Shown here in pieces: positions 1 through 9,337 of a DNA stretch of 40,932 nucleotides (position 1 is its first letter; each line of letters begins with the position of its first letter). Source of the DNA: a virus. Both the position numbers and the translations under genes were made by a program. The DNA lies in the IMG/VR virus record IMGVR_UViG_3300037842_000302, positions 1 through 40,932 of that record; one strand, given 5' to 3'. The notes below the pieces were generated by a model, which searched no databases, had not been told where the DNA came from, and saw only the letters and a program-made list of their open reading frames with translations.

Positions 1-209
1 TCAATATTATAGACAATCAGCCCAACGTCCATGTCAGACTGACTGAGTTTGAGACTCCGCTACGCAGTGGTCTCGAGTTGAATCTGCTTCTACCACTCTT
101 TTATGAGTTATTGAACCATTAAGACAATCTTAACAGTTCATATCTTAGTGGTTAGTCTCACTAACCGTTTCCTGCATTCAACTGTACGATATTATCTGTG
201 TACTTTCTT
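1..209. repeat. Left copy of the terminal direct repeat
   Basis: Bases 1-74 equal 40698-40771 and bases 111-209 equal 40834-40932. The middle differs: 36 nt here, 62 nt in the right copy. This is what a terminally redundant podovirus genome, or an assembly that closes on itself, would show. The repeat carries two inverted repeats: GAGAC (51-55) with GTCTC (70-74), and GGTTAG (150-155) with CTAACC (161-166), the latter a 6-bp stem with a 5-nt loop. No gene is seen in 1-228. On the joined molecule this sequence separates the last late gene (ending at 229) from the holin gene. Confidence 0.9.
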
Positions 210-228
210 CATTCATTTATTTCACCTT

Positions 229-765
229 TTATTTAGGAAAATAATTAAAATTTAGTATAATTCTTTTATTCTCATCTGAGCAAGTTGCCCCTTTATGAGA
301 CATAGCTGAAGGAAATGAAATAAACCTATTTGCTACAGACTCTATTTTTGTCCCATCTTCAAATAATGTATAGCCATTATTGGTGTTTAAATATAATATC
401 CCAGTTCGCCATTCACTCATCCTACCATGATCTATAAAAGACAAATCTCTATGGAATCTATTCTCTCTAATTTCATCTGTCCTTGGGAGCATATTAGCTT
501 TCACAGATAAAAAAGTTAATGGATCAATCTTTTCAAGAGCAGGTGCGATTACATCATAGAATGGTGAAAAAGGATGCCCACTCAAAATGAAGACATGAAT
601 AAATTGGAACTTGCCAACCCCATCATCCTCGTAATCTATACCATCTTCAAATTTCCATAGTGGTTCATGGATTAAAGAGTTCTGTATTTCTCTAAATAAT
701 TCAAAATCCAAAAAACCATCTTCAAGGCATATAGAGCCACCCTGTGAGGTAGTGTTTTTGTCCAT
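229..765 (-). CDS. 2OG-Fe(II) oxygenase family protein (first of a pair)
   Basis: Predicted 178-residue non-haem iron, 2-oxoglutarate-dependent dioxygenase. Visible signature: an HxD iron-binding pair (H105, D107 in a FHRD context), a distal histidine (H157, in MSHKG) and a following basic residue for the 2-oxoglutarate carboxylate (R168, in NKRIILNF), all within a jelly-roll-like run of short strands. Family members hydroxylate protein or small-molecule substrates; the substrate here is unknown. It is the last gene of the leftward late operon and overlaps the second oxygenase by 44 nt. A purine-rich AAGGAAAG lies just before the start. Similar genes are common in marine phages. It may modify a virion or host protein, which is inference. 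Confidence 0.8.
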   Translation of the reverse strand: MDKNTTSQGGSICLEDGFLDFELFREIQNSLIHEPLWKFEDGIDYEDDGVGKFQFIHVFILSGHPFSPFYDVIAPALEKIDPLTFLSVKANMLPRTDEIRENRFHRDLSFIDHGRMSEWRTGILYLNTNNGYTLFEDGTKIESVANRFISFPSAMSHKGATCSDENKRIILNFNYFPK

Positions 766-1306
766 CTTTCCTTATCGGGTTCCCCCTGTGTGTATGAGTA
801 AAACCAGCAGGGAAAATCAACATACGCCCTGCCTTTGGTTCTATTCTATGTCCGTAATATAGGAACTCAAGTTCTCCTTCATCGGTATGGTCAGACAATG
901 ATAAATGCCAAACCAAATGCCTTTCTGGTTCTGTACCCTGTTCATAATGCCAAGCATGATATCCTCCATGCTTTTCAACTGTGTGCCACTTTAGATGCCT
1001 CCAACTGACTTGCCTACCATCATTTAAAAATGGGTACTTTTCTAAATACTCATTTAGGCATTGTTCTATAGTCTCATTTACCCATTGCAAATGTTCCATT
1101 GGGTTCGATTGCGAGGATAAAAAATAAACGTAATCTTGCCTGTGGGTTGCAGTACTTGGTAAAATTCCTCCATCTGAAATTGTCCTTGATCTATAAGTAT
1201 CAATGCTCTCGCCATTCTTTTCAAAATGACTAATCATATCTGCTACTTGTTCTTTACTTAAAGCATTATCATTGTAGTAAATAAAATCCTGCCATTGTTC
1301 TATCAT
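722..1306 (-). CDS. 2OG-Fe(II) oxygenase family protein (second of a pair)
   Basis: Predicted 194-residue dioxygenase of the prolyl-4-hydroxylase-like type often seen in marine phages. Features: GGYHAWHYEQ with H120 and E122 (an HxE variant of the usual HxD), an FPAGFTHTHRGNP stretch with the distal iron ligand (H171 or H173), and a basic residue further on (K179 or K184) that could bind 2-oxoglutarate. It shares little sequence with its neighbour at 229-765, so the two are probably not a recent duplication. A strong AGGGGGAAG ribosome-binding site precedes the ATG. Substrate unknown. HxE in place of HxD is tolerated in some family members, so activity is likely but untested. Confidence 0.8.
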   Translation of the reverse strand: MIEQWQDFIYYNDNALSKEQVADMISHFEKNGESIDTYRSRTISDGGILPSTATHRQDYVYFLSSQSNPMEHLQWVNETIEQCLNEYLEKYPFLNDGRQVSWRHLKWHTVEKHGGYHAWHYEQGTEPERHLVWHLSLSDHTDEGELEFLYYGHRIEPKAGRMLIFPAGFTHTHRGNPIRKDGQKHYLTGWLYMP

Positions 1307-1319
1307 CTTCCCCCTTTCT

Positions 1320-1550
1320 CTATGATTGTCCTGCCTCCTCCTTAATTTGCCTTTCAGTAACTAGAACCCAATCAACCCCTAACTTAACTTCACAGTCTGA
1401 CCATTTCTTGATCTCCTGCAAAGAGCCATCGGGAAAATAAAGCAACATCTTATCCTGATCAGCTTCCAATTTATGTCCAACGACATTTATCTTATGCCAA
1501 AACCATCTTCTTCGCCAGCGAAATTTGTACTGGTCATTAGTACTAGGCAT
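1320..1550 (-). CDS. Small hypothetical protein
   Basis: Predicted 76 residues, not recognised. The N-terminal half is rich in Arg, Lys and Trp (FRWRRRWFWHK), followed by a short beta-rich part. It overlaps the stop of the 229-residue gene upstream by 8 nt and lies 13 nt before the oxygenase pair, so it is almost certainly translated as part of the late operon. Position after the fibre gene suggests a small virion accessory or fibre-related protein; this is inference from context only. Confidence 0.6.
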   Translation of the reverse strand: MPSTNDQYKFRWRRRWFWHKINVVGHKLEADQDKMLLYFPDGSLQEIKKWSDCEVKLGVDWVLVTERQIKEEAGQS

Positions 1551-2232
1551 CCGTCACATCATTAAATATATCACGACTTTTCAAATACGTATAAATTTGA
1601 GAGGTCACATTTGTATCTTTCGGACTCTGAGCATCCGTACCGAAAAAGGAATCCCAATCAGATGCCATAAATGGTCTGTAAGATTCTCCCTTACCTATCT
1701 CCCTCATTGTAACGTTTTCAATGTCATTATACCAATACGTACCATCCTTTAACTTATAATAGAGAGAGGTAGCTTGGTTTTCGTGGTATTTCCACACTTT
1801 ATGTGTTGGTACTTTAAGGGCATCTAATTCAGATTGAGCTAGCAACTCTCCATCCATCTGCCTTTTTACTTGTTCATCAGTTACTTCCGGGTAAACATCG
1901 AACCTTTCAGTAGTTTCTTCTATTTGATAAATACAGCAATGTACTTCTCCAGAAGTATCCGAATGCCTTAAATACTTTTTCTGGTCTTCCCATTTAGCAC
2001 CAGTTTCAATTGTAATATCGGCTGGTCTTTCTGTTACAAATGATTCAATCTCTGGTATGTTTGTAATATCACCAAAAACGTCAAACGACTGAGTTGTGAT
2101 AAGATCAGTCGGATATTTATTGGCGTTTTCGTATATAGAAAGTCTAAAAGTTATCCTTTTATCTTTCTTACTGAAATCCACATTATCAATATGTGAGTAG
2201 GTTCCAGATTTTAAATATCCTCCTAAAGCCAT
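1543..2232 (-). CDS. Hypothetical protein downstream of the tail fibre
   Basis: Predicted 229 residues, not recognised. The N-terminus (MALGGYLKSGTYSHIDNVDF) and the following alternating strands look like a compact beta domain. The C-terminal half holds a Trp/Tyr-rich segment (about residues 140-200). It follows the fibre gene after 21 nt with a GGAG-type ribosome-binding site. Genes here in podoviruses often encode fibre-associated or host-range proteins, or small assembly factors. No chaperone, peptidase or glycosidase motif is visible. It overlaps the next gene by 8 nt. Confidence 0.65.
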   Translation of the reverse strand: MALGGYLKSGTYSHIDNVDFSKKDKRITFRLSIYENANKYPTDLITTQSFDVFGDITNIPEIESFVTERPADITIETGAKWEDQKKYLRHSDTSGEVHCCIYQIEETTERFDVYPEVTDEQVKRQMDGELLAQSELDALKVPTHKVWKYHENQATSLYYKLKDGTYWYNDIENVTMREIGKGESYRPFMASDWDSFFGTDAQSPKDTNVTSQIYTYLKSRDIFNDVTDA

Positions 2233-2253
2233 TTTAACTCCTTCCTTTTTAAA

Positions 2254-5200
2254 TTAAATTACTCTTATTAAATAAACTACTCTCAAGTATGTAGGTACAA
2301 TACTAAAGGCAGTGCCTGAGCCAGTATTAGCACAAGACATTCCGTGTGTGTGACCGTAACTATGACTGTGATCCATGCCATGAGTATGATTCGCAGAAAA
2401 GTTTCCTGTATTACCATGATGGTGAGCGCCTGTATTACTGGTACTCGCATTACCTGATCTAGTCACAACATTTGTCCACGCATAAAAGTCATTTACAGAA
2501 TAAGTATTTCTGTGAGTGTTATGACTATGGTTTCCAGTATTACTTCCAGAATTGTGATAGTGGTTTGCACTTGTAGTACCAGTGTTGGCAGAACTCGCAT
2601 TCCCTGTAGTCGATGCTGATTGACTGCTAGTTGTGACTGTATGACTGTGAGCAGGGAGATTACCTACAGCAAGAGTTATAGTATTATTTGTTCCTGTACC
2701 CCCTGAATTTCCGTGTGAATTTCCTTGCAAGAATCTACCATCACTTAGATTGGGTGTATTTCCAGATAATGTTTGACTCCCCGGAATAGACGCACCGTCA
2801 CATAACATCCATCCTTCTGAACTTACGGCACCTGACCCCGGAAGACTATATGCACCACTAAGCTGAGATTGTACAGGAACTATTCCTCCAACTGGAACAA
2901 CTCCATAACCTGTTGCTCCTGAACCCAGTATAGGATTTTTAATATTCGTATCACCAGTTCCATGCGGCTGAATATCAATGTCTGCATTAGAAACTGATAC
3001 TATATCGTTCCCATTACAATCTAAATTTCCGCCAAGTTGAGGGGTGCTGTCATCGACTAAATTATTAAATGTGGGAGTACTTAGCTGTGCAAAACTAGAA
3101 CCATTGTGGAATTTCAATACATGATTTGTAGTATCCATCCATAAGTCCCCTTCACTAGGTGAACCCGGTTCTGAAGATGCTATTAAATATTCATTAGCAT
3201 AACGATTAACATCAGCAATACTGCCTGCTACCGTTGTAACATTAGCACTAACGCCAGCAACAGTAGTTACGTTGGTCGATATGCCTGCTACTGTAGTTAC
3301 ATTTGCACTTATCCCTGCTACTGTTGTTATGTTTGCATCATTTGTTGCTACTGTAGTGACGTTACTATCGTTTGTTGCAACTGTAGTTACGTTGGCTGAT
3401 ATACCTGCGACTGTGTTAACATTTGCAATATTATTCCCAACAATATCTACATTTACTACACTCGCTGCTACTGTATCAATCTCAGAGACTGCCTCATTAA
3501 GATCATTAGCCACAGTTTCTACTTCTGATATTGCTTCAGACAGATCATTTGCAACAACTATCACATCTGCGATGTTAGTCGCTACTGTATTAACACTTGA
3601 TATGTTTGTAGCAACAGTAGTCACATTAGCAGAAATCCCTGCTACTGTAGTCACGTTTCCACTAATCCCTGCTACCGTAGTTACATTTGCCTGAATACCT
3701 GAAACAGTATTTATGTGACCCTGTTCTGTAGTTGTTGGTTGCATCCGTCTCCAAGTTGAAGAGGTTGCATCATATACCAACATGACATCATCCGTAGTAT
3801 TAAAATATTTAACACCATCAGTTAATGCGTCACCATCATTGTTTAATGCAGGCCCATCCTTTGTGCCGTTGAAATCACCATATATGCCATAACCTGTAAA
3901 AGTAAGCGCAACCCCTGAACCAGCCGCTGGCATATTATCTGAGATTGTTACTACGCTTCCAGCGATAGATATTACATTTGGTTTTGGAGATGTGGGAATT
4001 CCTGTGCCTGTTACGACTTGCCCTACTTTTATATTGGATGTACTTACTACTGTAATAGCGGAAGCATCCTTAGCCCACGTACCGTTAGTAGTTGGGTTAG
4101 TTCCTTGAGATGCACTGTCTGCCATCTCACCTAGGTACTTATCATCAAACTTATCGAATATACGAGAGGCCGCATCTGCAGAAGCATTAGCCGCTGTTTC
4201 ACTAGCCGCCGCCGCTGTAGCTGAAGCCGCACTCTTTGCGGCATGGTGTAATGATGAATAACTAGAACCTGTTACTGCGGAATCCTCTGCCTGTACTGCC
4301 CAATCTTTTGCTGATCCAACCGCTACGGTAGTTCCTATAGCATATTCTTTTGCTGAATATTCTGCTGTATCAACGTATCCGCCTGTAGTTGTGGCCCATT
4401 CCTTTGCTGCACCCTTTAATGCAGTATCAGTAACGCCTGTACCACCTACTGACCATGCTTTTGCCGAGTGATCTGATGTTGCTCCGCTTACTCCACCATC
4501 TACCTTAGTAGCGTAATCTTTTGCAGAACCTCCTGTGCTGGCCTGAGTACCTTGAGAGTATTCCTTAGACGAGTATGACGTCCCATCTACAGTAGCACTT
4601 GTGTCTTGCGACCACTGCTTTGCAGTACCGCCTGTAGCGAATGAACCTTGTGCATACTCTTTAGCGGAAAACTCTGAGCCTGTTACTACTGCACCAGTCG
4701 TTGTCGCCCATGACTTAGAAGAACCATCTGCTTTATGAGTAGAAGTACCAGTAGCCCATTCTTTAGCGGACGCATCTGTACTTGTACTGCTTGGTGTTGT
4801 TGCTAAAGTAGCCCAATCTTTAGATGACCCAGAAGCAGCCGTAACGCCTGTACCACCTTGTGCGTATGCTTTTGAACTAAATTCTCCTGTAGAAGATACT
4901 GCACCATCTGTTTTAATTGCAAAATCTTTTGCTGATCCAGTTGTAACTGCTGATCCAGAAGCATGTTCTTTTGCTGAATATACACCAGTTTGTGCAGTAG
5001 CTATTGTGCCTTCAAAATGATTTACTACTGCTGGAGATTCAGTTGCATAGCTTTTTGATTCAAGTACATAATCTTCAGCTTTATCAATATTAATGGTTGT
5101 TACTCCAAGTGAACCTTGTGCATCAAATTTAAGAGACTTATTTGCACGGTTAGTTGCAGTAACATTTAGACTCGCTTGTGATTCAGTTGCATCAGTAGAT

Positions 5201-5850
5201 ATTAGATTATCGTGGAATCGTAAATCTCTATCCGTTTTAGCATTTAGTTGTTGGGTTTGGTTTACTATTAAGTCTAATTGGTTTTCTAGTGACTCTGCTT
5301 CTATTAACGAGTTGTTTAATAAATCTATTGTTTGTGAATATGGAACTTCTCTAGAAAAATAAAACTTAACGTTATTTAAAGGACGTTTACCGGACATCCA
5401 TGAAACAGTTGCAACATTATTTGTAGAAATAGCTACTGTATAATCTGTCCCAAGAGTCTTTGTCGTTACTCTAGTCCATGTAAGAGAAGAACCATCAGTA
5501 GTTATATTAACAACACCTCCACCTACACTTAGTTCTACTTTGAAAGTTGTACCTACAATGTCTCTGACATAGTAATTAGTGTTTACTACGATACCTACAG
5601 GTAGTGTCCCACCAAATTTAATTATATCACCAGAAGTATGTCCATGTGCAGTATTGGCAACATCATTAACAGTTACATTAGTAAATTTATCAGTACCGTT
5701 TTCTGCTGTAATTGTACCTGTATCTGTTACATAGACTTTGATATGTGAATCTTCCTTTACAGGAATATCAACAGTTCCATCGTTAAATACATAATCATCA
5801 GCAATACCATTACTAGTAAATTCTGCTCTACTTACATCAGTTGTAATCAT
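2254..5850 (-). CDS. Tail fibre protein with repeat shaft and collar-type His-rich tip
   Basis: Predicted 1198-residue receptor-binding fibre. The first ~170 residues match the style of T7 gp17-like virion-attachment domains (MITTDVSRAEFTSNGIADDYVF). Residues ~270-560 are degenerate repeats with an [S/A]-A-K-[E/D]-[W/Y]-A core. Residues ~720-880 are short repeats of the NVTTVAGIS type, expected to form a trimeric shaft. The last ~190 residues are a phage tail collar-like domain (GWMLCDG, GRFLQGN, LPAHSH) ending in a His-rich tip with at least seven HxH motifs. In T4 gp37 such HxH motifs bind iron along the needle. Start overlaps the preceding gene by 4 nt (ATGA). Confidence 0.9.
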   Translation of the reverse strand: MITTDVSRAEFTSNGIADDYVFNDGTVDIPVKEDSHIKVYVTDTGTITAENGTDKFTNVTVNDVANTAHGHTSGDIIKFGGTLPVGIVVNTNYYVRDIVGTTFKVELSVGGGVVNITTDGSSLTWTRVTTKTLGTDYTVAISTNNVATVSWMSGKRPLNNVKFYFSREVPYSQTIDLLNNSLIEAESLENQLDLIVNQTQQLNAKTDRDLRFHDNLISTDATESQASLNVTATNRANKSLKFDAQGSLGVTTINIDKAEDYVLESKSYATESPAVVNHFEGTIATAQTGVYSAKEHASGSAVTTGSAKDFAIKTDGAVSSTGEFSSKAYAQGGTGVTAASGSSKDWATLATTPSSTSTDASAKEWATGTSTHKADGSSKSWATTTGAVVTGSEFSAKEYAQGSFATGGTAKQWSQDTSATVDGTSYSSKEYSQGTQASTGGSAKDYATKVDGGVSGATSDHSAKAWSVGGTGVTDTALKGAAKEWATTTGGYVDTAEYSAKEYAIGTTVAVGSAKDWAVQAEDSAVTGSSYSSLHHAAKSAASATAAAASETAANASADAASRIFDKFDDKYLGEMADSASQGTNPTTNGTWAKDASAITVVSTSNIKVGQVVTGTGIPTSPKPNVISIAGSVVTISDNMPAAGSGVALTFTGYGIYGDFNGTKDGPALNNDGDALTDGVKYFNTTDDVMLVYDATSSTWRRMQPTTTEQGHINTVSGIQANVTTVAGISGNVTTVAGISANVTTVATNISSVNTVATNIADVIVVANDLSEAISEVETVANDLNEAVSEIDTVAASVVNVDIVGNNIANVNTVAGISANVTTVATNDSNVTTVATNDANITTVAGISANVTTVAGISTNVTTVAGVSANVTTVAGSIADVNRYANEYLIASSEPGSPSEGDLWMDTTNHVLKFHNGSSFAQLSTPTFNNLVDDSTPQLGGNLDCNGNDIVSVSNADIDIQPHGTGDTNIKNPILGSGATGYGVVPVGGIVPVQSQLSGAYSLPGSGAVSSEGWMLCDGASIPGSQTLSGNTPNLSDGRFLQGNSHGNSGGTGTNNTITLAVGNLPAHSHTVTTSSQSASTTGNASSANTGTTSANHYHNSGSNTGNHSHNTHRNTYSVNDFYAWTNVVTRSGNASTSNTGAHHHGNTGNFSANHTHGMDHSHSYGHTHGMSCANTGSGTAFSIVPTYLRVVYLIRVI

Positions 5851-8336
5851 TCGCTACCTCCAGATGTCCAAATACTTGTTGGATCATAAAAAAATCCTCC
5901 ATCTTGTCCTTCTTGTCTAGACTGTATTCTGTTTAAATAACCGGGTGAAAAAGTTTCCATAATTCCGTAATGCATTCCATAGTTAAAAGCGGCTTCTGTA
6001 TAGAACAAATTAGCGTATGGTATATTGTATCTCAAGGTTTTCCATGCATCCGATGCATCTTTGTTACCTGTACTTAACCCATATCCTAATTGAGTAAAAT
6101 CCTTAATAGTACTGTAAGCACTACCTAAAACTGCTTCACTAAAATCATGGTGGTATCTACCATATTGACCTCCTATGAAATCACCTACAAAACCTGCAAA
6201 TCCACTTTGTACCAATGCATCTGTTAATGTTTCAGGATTATCAAATGCTGGCGGTTCTTTTCCTGCTACCATATTCTTTAGACTAATTGATACATAACCT
6301 AATCCTATTGCAGGAACTACATGCATAAGAGAAGGTAAACCCATTTCATACATTCTAGGTAGTAAGTTTCTTATTAACTTCATTTGGTGTGTTCTGAACT
6401 GGAAGAACAATCTAGCTGTAGTTTCTGGTAATGATCCTCTCTTTGCATCTCCATACATCCATGCACGTTCAGCAGATCCTGCTTCAGGTACAGCAAGTCT
6501 ACTTTCCATTGTGTAGTAACGATTCAGGTTCTCTTGTAATCTTATTGAACCACCATTTTCTTCTATCCAATCTGAAGTTATAAACTTGTTCTTCTTTGAA
6601 CCTTTTGGATTAAACAATGTTTCATCAAATGCACCTATTTTACGTAATTCATCCCAATCTTTTGCATTGAACTCGTAATCTTCCATTAGTTTTTTAAACA
6701 CAGGTGGCAGATCACTAAACTTATGTTTTAAGTTACTAGCAACATGCATAGACATCATCTTAGCAACACCTTCTCTTGAAGAGTTTGTCCACCAATTGAG
6801 TAAATTCCAATCAAACATCTTGTCTGTCATTTCATTTAGAAGTCCCATTGTTGGATTATTAATAAAGTTACGTGAATAACTCTCAAATATTCCATCAACT
6901 CCTACATTTAATTGTCTTAATAAACCATCTCTTTCCTTATCACCTATCTTCCTAAATGCTTTCTTGAGTATATGGTTTGCCATTCCTAAATATGCCGCAC
7001 CGGGCTTTACTCCTTGGTAATGTAAAAGAATTGCTCCTGTCCACATATCGCTCATTGATGACAATGTAGCTTTACCTAGTTTTGAAAGCATCTGTATAAA
7101 CTGGAAACCTGTAGTCCATTTAGCTACGTTTGGGTTTGCAACCATATATGCATCACCTGATACTTGTGCTAATGCCCCTCTTAAACGTCTAAACTCACCG
7201 TTAGTGATCTTCTTTTTATCTTTTAGTAGTAGTATCGCATTTTTCATCTCTTCTACTGGTGAGATAGCTTCTGTTGACAAATCATCTAGTGCTTTCTTTG
7301 CCTCTGCAATTTCAGTCAAATCACCTTTTGTCTTTGCTTCACCTAATCTTGATTGTGCTTGTTCTTCTAATACTTTATTAGGCTTAACTTTCCTACGGAA
7401 TCCATATCCAAATGCTTCTCCAAATGATAAGTGGTTATCCATCATCGTCATATTTTCAAAAATTGCATTTGCCATATTTGTATGACCATATATTTTGTTA
7501 TATCTGATTAATGAATCACTGTCTTTAAATGCAAGTGTACGTTTTACATGGAGACTATCTAGTATCAAACCATCTTTAGAGCTTTTTACTGTCATTTGAT
7601 CATAGGCTTTACCTAAATACTTATTCATATCAAACTTCTTTTCGTCTATGAGTACTCCTTTAGCTTTTAGATTATATAATATTTGTGCTTTAGTTTTTTC
7701 ATAGTCTAAATGCTTTTGTACATCTACCACCCATTTTTCTTTTCCTGCTTTTAACATCTTGAATGCATCGTGGTATTGCTTAGTTACATAATCACTCCTA
7801 GCAAATATTCCTCCTCCAAATTCATTCACACGTAGTCTTTGGCTTTCTTGAAGTTTATTAATTGCACCTGCTAAGTCATGTGCTAACTTATTCTTAGTCT
7901 TTGGAGTGCCATTATAATCAAACATTTCTTCTATAAAATCTGACGAGAAATTCTTATCATTATTCATCAACTTCTTAATGTCTCCATTAGGCATTTCTAG
8001 TAATGAAGAAACAAACGATGATCGTCTTTGTGAACGTGCCAATGCTTTTGAAGTTACCCCTGACTTGTCTCCTACCAATAAGTCAAATAACCTTGCATAA
8101 GGTTTTTTACCTTTCACTATTTCTTCTAATGAACTTAGGAATGCTTCAGTACGAACTTGAGAATCTACGTTACTTTTATTTCTAAACTTTTTATTCTCTA
8201 TTTCTTCCATTACTTGTTTACTAATCATCTCAGGTGAAAGACCTTCATCCAATAGTTGATTAACCATTTGGACATCATTCTGGTCAAACCCTGCTTCTTT
8301 AAGTATGTTATCGCAAGCACTACTCATTATTGACAA
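5847..8336 (-). CDS. Large internal virion / ejection protein candidate
   Basis: Predicted 829 residues in the position of the T7 internal core protein gp16, last of the core-protein series and directly before the fibre. The N-terminal ~350 residues are charged and helical; the C-terminal half has several Ala/Gly/aromatic helices that could insert into membrane (for example around MHVVPAIGLGYVSISLKNMVAG). No lytic transglycosylase signature is seen. In T7-like phages these proteins leave the head first and build the conduit for DNA through the envelope. Overlaps its neighbours by 10 nt upstream and 4 nt downstream. Assignment rests on position, size and composition. Confidence 0.65.
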   Translation of the reverse strand: MSIMSSACDNILKEAGFDQNDVQMVNQLLDEGLSPEMISKQVMEEIENKKFRNKSNVDSQVRTEAFLSSLEEIVKGKKPYARLFDLLVGDKSGVTSKALARSQRRSSFVSSLLEMPNGDIKKLMNNDKNFSSDFIEEMFDYNGTPKTKNKLAHDLAGAINKLQESQRLRVNEFGGGIFARSDYVTKQYHDAFKMLKAGKEKWVVDVQKHLDYEKTKAQILYNLKAKGVLIDEKKFDMNKYLGKAYDQMTVKSSKDGLILDSLHVKRTLAFKDSDSLIRYNKIYGHTNMANAIFENMTMMDNHLSFGEAFGYGFRRKVKPNKVLEEQAQSRLGEAKTKGDLTEIAEAKKALDDLSTEAISPVEEMKNAILLLKDKKKITNGEFRRLRGALAQVSGDAYMVANPNVAKWTTGFQFIQMLSKLGKATLSSMSDMWTGAILLHYQGVKPGAAYLGMANHILKKAFRKIGDKERDGLLRQLNVGVDGIFESYSRNFINNPTMGLLNEMTDKMFDWNLLNWWTNSSREGVAKMMSMHVASNLKHKFSDLPPVFKKLMEDYEFNAKDWDELRKIGAFDETLFNPKGSKKNKFITSDWIEENGGSIRLQENLNRYYTMESRLAVPEAGSAERAWMYGDAKRGSLPETTARLFFQFRTHQMKLIRNLLPRMYEMGLPSLMHVVPAIGLGYVSISLKNMVAGKEPPAFDNPETLTDALVQSGFAGFVGDFIGGQYGRYHHDFSEAVLGSAYSTIKDFTQLGYGLSTGNKDASDAWKTLRYNIPYANLFYTEAAFNYGMHYGIMETFSPGYLNRIQSRQEGQDGGFFYDPTSIWTSGGSE

Positions 8337-9337
8337 TCTCTAAATCGGTTAATAAGTTTATTTACTCCAACAGTTAAATCTTCTCCTATTGAATTTAGAT
8401 GTTCAACTATAGGGTGTAAGTCTTTATTTAACTTATGTCGCTCACTAGTTCTTAGTTCATCCATTTCTTCTTTATAATTAATCTCTGTTTCAACTTTAGA
8501 GTGTTTGCCTTCACCTAATGGTGATGCACCATCAAGCTGTACTTCTCCATGTTGTTTAAAATCATGTGTTGCTTTTGCAATTGCTATAAGTTGTTGCTTC
8601 TCAGTGAAATTTTTCTTAATAGTTCTAGCAACAGGGATAGTACCTAATGCACTCCCAAATACAGTCGCAATTGATACGTCTAGCATTGCTCCCATGTAAT
8701 CAAAGTCTTTTCCGTTAGATGCCTCTGAGGAGGCTCGTATGATCTGGTAAGCACTTTCTCCTAATGCTCCTTCTGCTCCATACACAGCAATAGGTTTTAA
8801 TGGCTTTATTGCCCCAAGTGCGAATGATTTTATCGGATTCATTTTAGTTGCAACATTTGCTACAGTACCCATTCTTTGACTTATCTTTGCACTTATACCA
8901 ATTGCTTTAGAACCAAGTCCGACCATTGGCACATAAGACAATGGATCAAATATAGCGGCAGAAAAAGCGGCCCCTAAATTATGTAAGTCCCAAGGGTTAG
9001 TATTTGCCATATATTCTGAACGTGTTCTATCTCTGTCATATCTTTCTGCTTCTACAAATGCTTGGTCTTCAGTTAGTCCTTCCCTAAATGGTATGCCCTG
9101 CCTAAAATTCTCATGGTTTTCATAATTCCACATTTCTTTTTCAATAACAGGAGAATCATCATTCATCCCTTTTACTAAATCATATACATATCCAACAGTG
9201 TTATACTCCATAGCAGAACTAAAACTTTCTGCCATTTGAGAAGCAAGTCCTGGTCTAAATCTTTGAACCGCTTCTCTTAAAAAAACCCTACCTAATTCAC
9301 CTTCTGCTCTATCTATATTATAAACTTGAGGTCGCAT
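8327..9337 (-). CDS. Internal virion protein candidate with hydrophobic helices
   Basis: Predicted 336 residues. The N-terminal third is charged (many Arg/Glu). The centre, about residues 120-240, carries small-residue-rich hydrophobic helices (AAFSAAIFDPLSYVPMVGLG; SIATVFGSALGTIPVA) typical of ejection proteins that contact membrane. The C-terminus is hydrophilic. It overlaps the 829-residue gene by 10 nt and the 457-residue gene by 20 nt, so translation is tightly coupled. It may correspond to the N-terminal part of one gp16-like protein split into separate genes, but no frameshift is needed: each gene has its own start and stop. Confidence 0.55.
   Translation of the reverse strand: MRPQVYNIDRAEGELGRVFLREAVQRFRPGLASQMAESFSSAMEYNTVGYVYDLVKGMNDDSPVIEKEMWNYENHENFRQGIPFREGLTEDQAFVEAERYDRDRTRSEYMANTNPWDLHNLGAAFSAAIFDPLSYVPMVGLGSKAIGISAKISQRMGTVANVATKMNPIKSFALGAIKPLKPIAVYGAEGALGESAYQIIRASSEASNGKDFDYMGAMLDVSIATVFGSALGTIPVARTIKKNFTEKQQLIAIAKATHDFKQHGEVQLDGASPLGEGKHSKVETEINYKEEMDELRTSERHKLNKDLHPIVEHLNSIGEDLTVGVNKLINRFRDCQ

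Noticed and set aside
3272-3694. Plus-strand open frame of 140 codons opposite the fibre gene.
   Set aside because: It is an echo of the repetitive TVAGIS codons on the minus strand, hydrophobic and without a ribosome-binding site.
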